DNA of 49,646 bases from an uncultured Collinsella sp. GTDB lineage: Bacteria > Actinomycetota > Coriobacteriia > Coriobacteriales > Coriobacteriaceae. How positions within the stretch are numbered: position 1 is the first letter of the stretch; each line of letters begins with the position of its first letter. The stretch spans positions 1-49,646 of the forward strand of contig CABUJH010000010.1 of the NCBI GenBank assembly GCA_902491895.1, given 5' to 3'. A program made the translations under genes and the position numbers. Shown one piece after another: positions 26,080 through 33,535 of this stretch. The notes beneath the pieces were generated by a model that saw nothing but the letters and a program-made list of their open reading frames with translations, did not search any database and was not told the DNA's origin.

Positions 26080-26085
26080 ATTCTA
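26080..26085 (-). promoter_or_regulatory. Possible -10 box for the asp23-fakA-recG chain
   Basis: Minus-strand TAGAAT in the context GTTGTAGAAT lies about 57 bases upstream of the asp23 start, with no clear -35 box. It would restart transcription after the tRNA terminator at 26181. Confidence 0.35.
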
Positions 26086-26180
26086 CAACGACCGCGCCAT
26101 GTTGAGGTGGTGGGTCGCGGGATTACATCCTCGACACGAAATGTTGATATGGCAACGTTCGCGCCAGGCGATCGCGGCAT

Positions 26181-26211
26181 GAAAAAACCCGCCGCAAAAG
26201 CGACGGGTTTT
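26181..26211 (-). terminator. Terminator after the tRNA-Asn pair
   Basis: On the minus strand CCCGTCGC-TTTT-GCGGCGGG is followed by TTTTTT. A strong intrinsic terminator just behind the second tRNA. Confidence 0.9.
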
Positions 26212-26217
26212 ACAACC

Positions 26218-26292
26218 TGGCTCCCCGGGTAGGACTCGAACCTACAACAGCGCGGTTAACAGCCGCGTGCTCTACCATTGAGCTACCGAGGA
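26218..26292 (-). tRNA. tRNA-Asn (anticodon GTT), downstream copy
   Basis: Full cloverleaf on the minus strand. The acceptor stem TCCTCGG pairs with CCGGGGA. The D arm is present. The anticodon stem CGCGG / CCGCG holds the loop CTGTTAA with anticodon GTT. The TTCGAGT T-loop follows, then discriminator G and encoded CCA. Identical to the copy at 26326-26400. Confidence 0.97.
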
Positions 26293-26325
26293 ATTTAAAG
26301 CCCAACGGAAAGGGCTGGAAAATTC

Positions 26326-26400
26326 TGGCTCCCCGGGTAGGACTCGAACCTACAACAGCGCGGTTAACAGCCGCGTGCTCTACCATTGAGCTACCGAGGA
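26326..26400 (-). tRNA. tRNA-Asn (anticodon GTT), upstream copy
   Basis: Same sequence as the copy at 26218-26292, separated by 33 bases, with CCA encoded. The two are transcribed together from the promoter at 26431-26458. Tandem duplication raises tRNA-Asn dosage. Confidence 0.97.
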
Positions 26401-26430
26401 ATAGGTGCGTGCTCTCAAGCAACGAAGTTT

Positions 26431-26458
26431 ATTATACGGACGAATCAGCTCAGGGCAA
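26431..26458 (-). promoter_or_regulatory. Promoter of the tRNA-Asn pair
   Basis: Minus-strand TTGCCC (26458-26453), 16 bases, then a perfect TATAAT (26436-26431). Among the strongest promoter matches in the window, as expected for stable RNA genes. Confidence 0.75.
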
Positions 26459-26516
26459 GAACTTTTTTTGAGAATTTTTCCGACCTAGTCATTGGGGGCG
26501 TCCCCAACGACTACAT

Positions 26517-26550
26517 AAAGGCGCCCCCAAGCGGGTGTGCTTGAGGGCGC
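26517..26550 (-). terminator. Terminator after rpoD
   Basis: Minus-strand GCGCCCTCAAGC pairs with GCTTGGGGGCGC (11 of 12) followed by CTTTATG. It closes the rimP-to-rpoD transcript 12 bases after the rpoD stop. Confidence 0.8.
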
Positions 26551-26561
26551 TTCTTGCTTGA

Positions 26562-27908
26562 CTAGCTTTCGATGTAGTCTTTGAGCTTGCTACTACGGCT
26601 CGGGTGACGGAGCTTGGCCAGGGTCTTGGACTCGATCTGGCGAATACGCTCGCGCGTGACACCAAACTCGCGGCCGACCTCCTCGAGCGTACGGGGATGT
26701 CCGTCGACAAGGCCAAAGCGCAGCTCGATAACCTTGCGCTCACGATCGGCAAGTGAGTCGAGCACCTGGGTGAGCTGCTCCTGCAGCATGGAGAAGCTGG
26801 CGGCATCGGGCGGAACGATAGCCTGGGAGTCCTCGATGAAGTCGCCCAGCTGGGAATCCTCTTCCTCGCCGATGGGAGTCTCGAGCGACACGGGCTCCTG
26901 CGAAATCTTCTGGATCTCGCGGACACGGTCGGCACTCATGTCCATCTCGGCACCGATCTCCTCGGGGGTCGGGTCGCGACCCAGGTCCTGAAGAAGCTGG
27001 CGCTGCACGCGGACGAGCTTGTTGATGGTCTCGACCATGTGCACGGGAATACGGATGGTACGGGCCTGGTCGGCGATAGCACGCGTGATAGCCTGACGGA
27101 TCCACCACGTGGCGTACGTGGAGAACTTAAAGCCCTTCTGGTAGTCGAACTTCTCGACGGCGCGGATCAGACCGAGGTTGCCCTCCTGGATCAAGTCCAG
27201 GAACAGCATGCCGCGACCAACGTAGCGCTTGGCGATGGAGACGACCAGGCGCAGGTTGGCGCTGATGAGCGCCTGCTTGGCCTCGAGGCCGACGTTCTCG
27301 ATACGGGTCAGGCGACGCATCTCGGCGCGGGTGAGCTCGATCTCGCCCGCCTCGGCGGCCTCGAGCTTCTCGGTGGCATCGAGACCGGCCTCGATCTTCA
27401 TGGCCAGATCGACCTCTTCGGAGGCGGTCAGCAGGTCGACCTTACCGATCTCCTTAAGGTACATACGAACCGGGTCGCCGGTCAGCATTACCGTGGAGGC
27501 ATCGATACCGCGCACGCGCGAGCGCGAACGGGACGTGCGCACGGTGCGCTTCTTCTTGCTCTTGGAAGAACCCATCTCGGCGTCGGCCTGACGGGCCATC
27601 TTAAGCTCATGATCGTCGAGCGAGCCGGAATCGTGCTCGTCGTCATCGAAATCGTCGGTATTGCTATCGTTATCGTCATCGTCGACGTCAATGGGGGCGT
27701 CGTCGTTTCCGCTCGCGGAGATAATCTGGATGCCGCTGTTGCGCAGCGCGGAATACACCGCGTTGAGCTGCTCGTCAGACACATCGATATCCTTCAGGGC
27801 GACCTGAATCTCGTCCTCGGTTACCGAAGTCCTGTTTGAGCCGTTGCCCATGAGCTTTGCAACGTAGGATTCCAGCCCAGTACCCGTGCTCTCACTCTTT
27901 TTTGGCAC
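26562..27908 (-). CDS. rpoD: Primary RNA polymerase sigma factor RpoD (SigA)
   Basis: Directs RNA polymerase to housekeeping promoters. The 448 residues have an acidic and then basic N-terminal spacer (runs of Asp near residue 75-95, then KSKKKRTVRTSRSRSR). Region 1.2 starts at DPVRMYLKEIG, region 2 has NLRLVVSIAKRYVGRG and FSTYATWWIRQAITRAI, region 3 follows, and region 4 has LEEVGREFGVTRERIRQIESKTL. The start is the GTG at 27908, seven bases after AAGGGAG, rather than the ATG five codons earlier, which overlaps that ribosome site. It follows dnaG, the classical macromolecular-synthesis pairing. Confidence 0.95.
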   Translation of the reverse strand: MPKKSESTGTGLESYVAKLMGNGSNRTSVTEDEIQVALKDIDVSDEQLNAVYSALRNSGIQIISASGNDDAPIDVDDDDNDSNTDDFDDDEHDSGSLDDHELKMARQADAEMGSSKSKKKRTVRTSRSRSRVRGIDASTVMLTGDPVRMYLKEIGKVDLLTASEEVDLAMKIEAGLDATEKLEAAEAGEIELTRAEMRRLTRIENVGLEAKQALISANLRLVVSIAKRYVGRGMLFLDLIQEGNLGLIRAVEKFDYQKGFKFSTYATWWIRQAITRAIADQARTIRIPVHMVETINKLVRVQRQLLQDLGRDPTPEEIGAEMDMSADRVREIQKISQEPVSLETPIGEEEDSQLGDFIEDSQAIVPPDAASFSMLQEQLTQVLDSLADRERKVIELRFGLVDGHPRTLEEVGREFGVTRERIRQIESKTLAKLRHPSRSSKLKDYIES

Positions 27909-28018
27909 AGATTCTCCCTTCATAGTCCACAGGACTCATTACTTTAGCACACACATTGACGTCTATACCCAAAATTCAGACTGGATATAGGCGCAAATAC
28001 GCTGGTTGACCACAACAT

Positions 28019-30133
28019 CTAGGCTTGGTCGGCGCCCGCTGTCTCCAAACCAATCAAACGAAACGGATCTGCCACGCCGCCGATCGACTTTTGGAGCTCG
28101 CGCTGGCGCTGAGAATCTTGCATCGCCTGCATCGTCAGCACACGGCGCGCCTCATCGTCGAGCGACCGGTCCTGGCGAAGCTTGGCCTGTGCGGCGCGCA
28201 TGCGGCGCTTGATGGTGTAGAGCTCGAGGGTATCGAGCATAAACACGATGTTCGTCTCGGTGGGGTGCTTGCTCGTCGACGAAATGCGCCCGGCGCTGAC
28301 AAGCGACGCTGCCTCGGGACACACCGCGCGCGCCGCATCCATGCACGCCGTGGGGTCGGTGCCCGGCGGCGTCGCGAGCACGGCCCACGCGATGGACTCG
28401 TGGCGCGGATCCACCCACTCGATCGAGCAGATGCGGTCGGCATACGTGCGGAACAGATCGGGGTAGCTCGTGAGCATCGTCAGCAGCTCGCGCTCCCCCG
28501 CCAAAGACTTTCGTTCCAGGTCGGTCAGCACGATCGGCATCGTCGGTGCCTCAGACGCGCCCGCTGTGTCGGCAACCGGCGCCGCGCCATCCATACCAAC
28601 CGGCACATCGATCGGCGGCATATCGTCGACGACCTCGACCGGCGCGGCCCCGTAGGCCTCGAGCGGAACATAGTCGTACGGTTCTTCCTCGACCGGCGTG
28701 GACACCGACGGCGTCACCCCCGACGCCCAAGCACCGCGAGACGCCCCCTGCGAACCAGACGCTCGACCGCCCGCGCCGCCTGCACGCTCGGCCTGTGCCC
28801 GCTGGCGCTCGTAGTTCTGCTCGCGACGACGCTCGGCGTCCTCGCGCTTGGCAACATCACGAAACACACGGCCCGAGCTCGAACGCACCGTCTCCAAATC
28901 CAACCCCAGCAGGTCGGCAATCTGGATAAAGTACGTATCGATCATGTAGCTATCGCGCAGCGGATAGATGAGCGTCAGCGCATCCTCGAGCGCCTTGGCA
29001 CGACCGCCCGGCGTGGTAATGTCGCTCGACTCCTGCAGTGAGCGGTACACAAAGTCCATGAGGGGCTCGGCGGCGTCGATACGCGCCTGCAACGCCTCGC
29101 CACCATGCGCGGTGATGAACTCCATGGGGTCGTTGCCGTCGGGAAGCACCACGCAGCGCAGGTCCATCGAATCCTGCTCGATAAACTGAATCGCACGGCG
29201 CGCGGCCTTTTGACCGGCGGCGTCGCCATCGAACATATACACGATGCGTTTGGCAAAGCGGGTGAGCGTCTTTACATGATGTTCCGTCAGCGCCGTGCCC
29301 AGCGTGGCGACGACGTTTTTAATCCCCGCCTCCCAGCAGGCGATACAGTCGGTATATCCCTCCACCACAATGGCGGTATCCTGCGCGACGATAAACTCCT
29401 TAGCCCAGTTAAAGCCGTAGAGGTTTCGCTTTTTATGGAACACGCTCGTCTCGGCGGTGTTGAGGTACTTAGGCTGGCCATCGCCCATAATGCGCCCGCC
29501 AAAGGCGATGTTATGACCCTGCTCGTCGAAAATGGGAAACACCACGCGGTCGTAAAAACGGTCGGCAAGCTGCCCGCGCCCACGGCTCACGGCTACGTTG
29601 GCGTCGATCATCTCCTGCGGGGTAAAGCCCGCCTGCGACAAATGCGACACCAGCATGTTGCGACCCGGCGCAAAGCCCAGGCAGTAGCGGCGGCAGACGT
29701 CGCCGCCCATACCGCGGCTGGCAAAGTACTCGCGCGGACGGCTGTCCTTACCGCGCATAAGCATGGTGTGATAGAACTGGGCGGTCTCGGCACACAGGTC
29801 ATAGATGCGGGCGCGCTTGGTGCCGCGCTCGCGATAGGCACCGGTATCGTGCAGCTCAATACCGGCACGGTCGGCCAGGTAGCGAATCGACTCAGGGAAG
29901 CTCAGGTTCTCGCGCTTCATGATGTAGGTGAAGACATCGCCGCCCTCGCCACAGCCAAAGCAGTGCCACACCTGCGTGGCGGGGATAATGTGAAACGACG
30001 GGGTCTTTTCGCCATGGAAGGGGCAGCAACCCCAAAACTCATGGCCGCGGGGCTTGAGCTCAACCGTTTCCTGCACGATGGCAACCAGGTCGGACGCAGC
30101 GCGCACCTGGTCTTTTTCCTCATCGCTAATCAC
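28019..30133 (-). CDS. dnaG: DNA primase DnaG
   Basis: Makes RNA primers at the replication fork. The 704 residues begin with a CHC2 zinc finger (C37-x2-H40 and C58-x2-C61, in CCPFHGEKTPSFH and WHCFGCGEGGD). The TOPRIM core follows with VVEGYTDCI and VYMFDGDAAGQKAA. A Pro/Gly/acidic linker near 450-540 precedes the C-terminal helicase-binding domain. The start is a GTG at 30133 that overlaps the ribF stop by 8 bases, so primase is translationally coupled to the translation-factor operon, not only to rpoD. Confidence 0.95.
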   Translation of the reverse strand: MISDEEKDQVRAASDLVAIVQETVELKPRGHEFWGCCPFHGEKTPSFHIIPATQVWHCFGCGEGGDVFTYIMKRENLSFPESIRYLADRAGIELHDTGAYRERGTKRARIYDLCAETAQFYHTMLMRGKDSRPREYFASRGMGGDVCRRYCLGFAPGRNMLVSHLSQAGFTPQEMIDANVAVSRGRGQLADRFYDRVVFPIFDEQGHNIAFGGRIMGDGQPKYLNTAETSVFHKKRNLYGFNWAKEFIVAQDTAIVVEGYTDCIACWEAGIKNVVATLGTALTEHHVKTLTRFAKRIVYMFDGDAAGQKAARRAIQFIEQDSMDLRCVVLPDGNDPMEFITAHGGEALQARIDAAEPLMDFVYRSLQESSDITTPGGRAKALEDALTLIYPLRDSYMIDTYFIQIADLLGLDLETVRSSSGRVFRDVAKREDAERRREQNYERQRAQAERAGGAGGRASGSQGASRGAWASGVTPSVSTPVEEEPYDYVPLEAYGAAPVEVVDDMPPIDVPVGMDGAAPVADTAGASEAPTMPIVLTDLERKSLAGERELLTMLTSYPDLFRTYADRICSIEWVDPRHESIAWAVLATPPGTDPTACMDAARAVCPEAASLVSAGRISSTSKHPTETNIVFMLDTLELYTIKRRMRAAQAKLRQDRSLDDEARRVLTMQAMQDSQRQRELQKSIGGVADPFRLIGLETAGADQA

Positions 30134-31133
30134 GGATGCTCACCCCCTGCTCACCCAAATGATGACGGATATCGTCAATATTACCCTCGACGGTCGCAAT
30201 AAGCTCGTCCAGCGAATCGAACACGCGCGACGGGCGCAGCCAGCGCGTAAACGCCAGCGAAACCGAGGCGCCGTACAGGTCGCCCGCATACCCGATCAAG
30301 TTGGCCTCGAGATGCGCCGAAGCAGCATCGTCGGCATACGTCGGCGGCAGGCCCACGTTGACGGCAGCGGGCCATACGGTATCATCGACCAGCACCAGGC
30401 CCTCGTAGACGCCATCGGCAGGAACCTGGATGCCCTCGGGCACCTGGATGTTTGCCGTGGGAAAACCCATGTCGGAACCCTGGTGACGACCGCCGGCAAC
30501 AATACCGCGCAGCATGTACGGGCGGCCGAGCAGCTCGGCGGCAAGCTCAACATGACCCTGGCACAGCTCCTGGCGAATCCGGGTGGCGCAGATTGTCTGT
30601 CCATCGACGCACAGTAGCTCGTGGCCATAGACGTCAACGCCGCGCTCGGCACCCCATTCTTTCATCTCGGCAACGCCCGAGGCACCGCCGCGGCCCAACC
30701 TAAAGTCGCTACCCACGCGAATCGAGCGGATATCGACGACGCGCGAAAGCAACTTAAGAAAGCCTACGTGGTCAAGTGCCGCCACCGCGGGCGTAAAGGG
30801 AACGGCCACGACCGCATCGACCCCGGTGAGAGCCAGGGCATGCAGACGGTCAGCCGTCGTCATCAATTTTTGAGCGGGCGAAGGGCTCACCACCACGTCC
30901 GGGTCGGGATCGAAGGTGACCACGACCGCCTTGCAGCCGTGGTCACGCGCATCGCGAACGACCGCGTCGATCAGTTCGTGATGCCCCCGATGCACGCCAT
31001 CGAACACACCGATGGCGATCGACGCGGCGCCCAGGCACGCGCAATCATCAAATGCATCGGCGGCGACGATGCGGGCCTCATCCGACTCGCCCGCGAAAAA
31101 AATACGCGCGAGCTCGTGGGAGGTCAGCATCAT
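30126..31133 (-). CDS. ribF: Bifunctional riboflavin kinase / FAD synthetase
   Basis: Turns riboflavin into FMN and FAD. The 335 residues have an N-terminal FAD synthetase domain with the nucleotidyltransferase motif GVFDGVHRGH (42-51) and ATRIRQELCQG. The C-terminal riboflavin kinase domain has GRHQGSDMGFPTANI and the catalytic Glu region ASAHLEANLIGYAGDLYG. It overlaps truB by ATGA and dnaG by 8 bases. truB-ribF is a conserved pair in many bacteria. Confidence 0.94.
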   Translation of the reverse strand: MMLTSHELARIFFAGESDEARIVAADAFDDCACLGAASIAIGVFDGVHRGHHELIDAVVRDARDHGCKAVVVTFDPDPDVVVSPSPAQKLMTTADRLHALALTGVDAVVAVPFTPAVAALDHVGFLKLLSRVVDIRSIRVGSDFRLGRGGASGVAEMKEWGAERGVDVYGHELLCVDGQTICATRIRQELCQGHVELAAELLGRPYMLRGIVAGGRHQGSDMGFPTANIQVPEGIQVPADGVYEGLVLVDDTVWPAAVNVGLPPTYADDAASAHLEANLIGYAGDLYGASVSLAFTRWLRPSRVFDSLDELIATVEGNIDDIRHHLGEQGVSIRD

Positions 31134-32062
31134 CGAACACCGCCGATCGCCTGCGGAAAGACATGCTCCATAACAAAGCGACCGCCCTCGATACGGGCAA
31201 GCGCCTTGAGCCCGCCATCGAGCACCAGCGCAAACGGCGCCTTCGAGGCATCGAAGCTCGCAAGCGCGCGCTCAATAGGAATACGACGTCCGCACAGCAG
31301 ATCGTCGGCAAGATCGCCCGGCAAGTCGACGCGCGTGGCGCCCAGTGCCGCAATGGGATCTAAGGCAAAGCCCGCGGCGGACTCGGCAGAAAGCTCCTCG
31401 ACCGCATGGCAGGCACCGATGGAAACAACACCGGAGGCCGTACGGCGTAGTGCGGAAATATGTGCCGCGTTGTCGCAGGCACGACCCAGGTCGCGAGCGA
31501 GCGCACGGATATAGGTGCCCTTGCTCACCGAAAACGCCACGGTCCAAACGCACGCTTCGCCCTCGCCGCTCACGGCAATCAGGTTAGCGGAGTACACCTC
31601 GACCGGACGCGGGGGCAACTCAACGGCGTTGCCTTCGCGCGCAGCCTTATAGGCGCGCACGCCGTTGACCGAAATGGCCGAAAACGCCGGCGGCACCTGC
31701 ATCTGAGGGCCCAGCATGGCGCACAGGCGCTCGCGGGCATAGGCCGGATCGCGCAAGTCGGCGGCAATGGGCACTATGCGGACGGCCTCGCCCTCCGCAT
31801 CATCGGTATTGGTCTCGACGCCAAACGAAATGTCGGCGACGTAGCTTTTGGTATCGAGCGTGAGCATGCCCAGCAGACGCGTTGCCTGGCCTACGCCCAC
31901 CACCATGACACCCGATGCCATGGGGTCGAGCGTTCCGGCATGACCGACGCGCCGCTCATGGAGGGCGCGTCGGCATTGCGAAACCACGTCGTGGGACGTG
32001 CAGCCCACCGGCTTATCGACGGCGAGCAGCATATTAAGTTGAGAAGGTGTACGACGAGCCAT
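31130..32062 (-). CDS. truB: tRNA pseudouridine-55 synthase TruB
   Basis: Isomerises U55 in the T-loop of tRNAs. The 310 residues begin with the conserved LLAVDKPVGCTSHDVV and have the catalytic aspartate D46 in HAGTLDPMASGVM, then KSYVADISFG and SKGTYIRALARDLG. Fifteen bases after nrnA and overlapping ribF by four. Confidence 0.95.
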   Translation of the reverse strand: MARRTPSQLNMLLAVDKPVGCTSHDVVSQCRRALHERRVGHAGTLDPMASGVMVVGVGQATRLLGMLTLDTKSYVADISFGVETNTDDAEGEAVRIVPIAADLRDPAYARERLCAMLGPQMQVPPAFSAISVNGVRAYKAAREGNAVELPPRPVEVYSANLIAVSGEGEACVWTVAFSVSKGTYIRALARDLGRACDNAAHISALRRTASGVVSIGACHAVEELSAESAAGFALDPIAALGATRVDLPGDLADDLLCGRRIPIERALASFDASKAPFALVLDGGLKALARIEGGRFVMEHVFPQAIGGVR

Positions 32063-32077
32063 GTACCATCCAAAAAG

Positions 32078-33121
32078 TTAGAGCTCGACGGTCACCGAAG
32101 CGGGGTCCTCCCCTACCAGCTCGGCCAGCATGGGAAGTGCCGCGGTGAGCGTCTCGGAAATCGTTCCGGCGTTGGTAAAGCCGGCGGCAGCGTGGTGCCC
32201 ACCTCCGCCAAAGTTGGCCGCAATCTCGGAAACATCAAGATCGCCCTTGGAGCGCAGGTTGCCGCGCACCTTAGAATCGCCCTCGATGCCCTTAAGGAAC
32301 AGGCAGACCTCGACGCCCATCACTGAGCGCACCACATCGACCAGGCCGTCGCACTCATCCGAGGTGACGCCACATTCCTTAAGGTCACTTTCGTACGCAT
32401 AGCTATACGCCACGCGCCCGTGCGCGACCGTCTTGATGCGACCCATGACGATGGACTTAAGGTGCAAGAACTCGACACGCATGCTCTGGTAGACCTCGAG
32501 CGCGACGCGCGCCGGATCGGCACCGTGCGCCACCAGACGCGAGGCGGCATGAAACGCGGCAGCGTCGGCGTTCTGATACTGAAAACGACCGGTATCGGTG
32601 ACCAGGCCGCACAGCAGACAGGTGGCGATGCTATCGCTTGCAGTAATGCCGCAATCGGCCAAAAAGCGATCGATAATCATGGCGCAAGCAGCGGCATTGA
32701 CACACCTAAGGCTGACCTCGGCAAACTCCTCGCGCGCCGGGTGATGGTCAAAGCACGCCACGTGAGCCGAACGACGCAACACCTCGGCGGAATAATTGAG
32801 GCGCTCGACGACCGGCACGTCTACCGAGATGAACAGGTCCGGGTTGCCGGTGTAGGCAGATGCCGGCACCAGCAGGTCGGCGCCCTCCATAAAACGGTAG
32901 ATGCGCGGAACGGGATCGTCGTCTGCCAGCAGCAGGGCGATGTCCTTGTCGGGGAACACCTTCATAAGCGAAAGGCCCAGGCCCAACACGGAGCCCAAGG
33001 CATCGCCGTCGGGAGAAGTGTGACCCGAGATCGCAATGGAGGACGCATCCTCGATGAGCTCGAGGATGCGTCGTTTAATATCTGCAGACTCGCACGAGGC
33101 GAGGTCGGCGGAATTAGTCAT
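32078..33121 (-). CDS. nrnA: DHH-family phosphoesterase NrnA (nanoRNase / pAp phosphatase)
   Basis: Predicted to degrade very short RNAs and possibly 3'-phosphoadenosine-5'-phosphate or cyclic dinucleotide products. The 347 residues have the DHH metal motifs SGHTSPDGDALGS (32-44) and FDHHPA (124-129), SVDVP near 99, LLCGLVTDTGRFQY, and a DHHA1 C-terminal domain ending GGGGHHAAAGF. It sits between rbfA and truB, its usual place, with an 8-base overlap with rbfA. Exact substrates vary in this family. Confidence 0.9.
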   Translation of the reverse strand: MTNSADLASCESADIKRRILELIEDASSIAISGHTSPDGDALGSVLGLGLSLMKVFPDKDIALLLADDDPVPRIYRFMEGADLLVPASAYTGNPDLFISVDVPVVERLNYSAEVLRRSAHVACFDHHPAREEFAEVSLRCVNAAACAMIIDRFLADCGITASDSIATCLLCGLVTDTGRFQYQNADAAAFHAASRLVAHGADPARVALEVYQSMRVEFLHLKSIVMGRIKTVAHGRVAYSYAYESDLKECGVTSDECDGLVDVVRSVMGVEVCLFLKGIEGDSKVRGNLRSKGDLDVSEIAANFGGGGHHAAAGFTNAGTISETLTAALPMLAELVGEDPASVTVEL

Positions 33122-33524
33122 CTAAAGCTGCCTCCTGGGCGGCATCCGCTATGGGGTAGCCGTCCTCGTCCTTTTCGATCGCAAGCGTGGCCGGAACGTT
33201 TTCCAGCGCACGTGTGATGCGCTCGGCCTCATCGGTCGAGCGATCGATGCGAAAATCGAGCTCGGGCGTGACGCGCCAATCGAGCGAGCGAGCCAACAGG
33301 CTGCGAATACGTCCCTTGGCGCTGGCGAGCGCCTCCATGACCTCATCGTAGCGGCTCGCATCGCACGACACGTACACGCGCGCGAACGAACGGTCCACCG
33401 CGACCTCGACCGCGGTCAGGGTGACCAGGTCGAGACGCGGGTCGGAAACCTCAAAGAGCAGGATATAACCGAGCTTCTCGCGGAGCTGCTCGCCCAGACG
33501 GCGGGTTGCCTGCGTTTGCTTCAT
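33114..33524 (-). CDS. rbfA: 30S ribosome-binding factor RbfA
   Basis: Assists late 16S rRNA maturation. The 136 residues form a KH-like fold with LGEQLREKLGYILLFEVSDPRL and VEVAVDRSFARVYVSC, matching the family start. The acidic C-terminal tail is normal. It follows infB by 11 bases and overlaps nrnA by 8. Confidence 0.92.
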   Translation of the reverse strand: MKQTQATRRLGEQLREKLGYILLFEVSDPRLDLVTLTAVEVAVDRSFARVYVSCDASRYDEVMEALASAKGRIRSLLARSLDWRVTPELDFRIDRSTDEAERITRALENVPATLAIEKDEDGYPIADAAQEAALDD

Positions 33525-33535
33525 AGCGCTACCCC

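Noticed and set aside
26218..26400. Direct repeat that might be a CRISPR or duplicated mobile end
   Set aside because: Both copies fold as complete tRNA-Asn with encoded CCA; only two units, no spacers of regular size, no cas genes.
26210..26422. Small repetitive protein (two copies of SSMVEHAAVNRAVVGSSPTRGAR)
   Set aside because: It is a translation of the two tandem tRNA-Asn genes, a common annotation artefact.
26492..26507. Small palindrome TTGGGG/CCCCAA between rpoD and the tRNA genes
   Set aside because: Too short and without a T-run or promoter context to assign a role.
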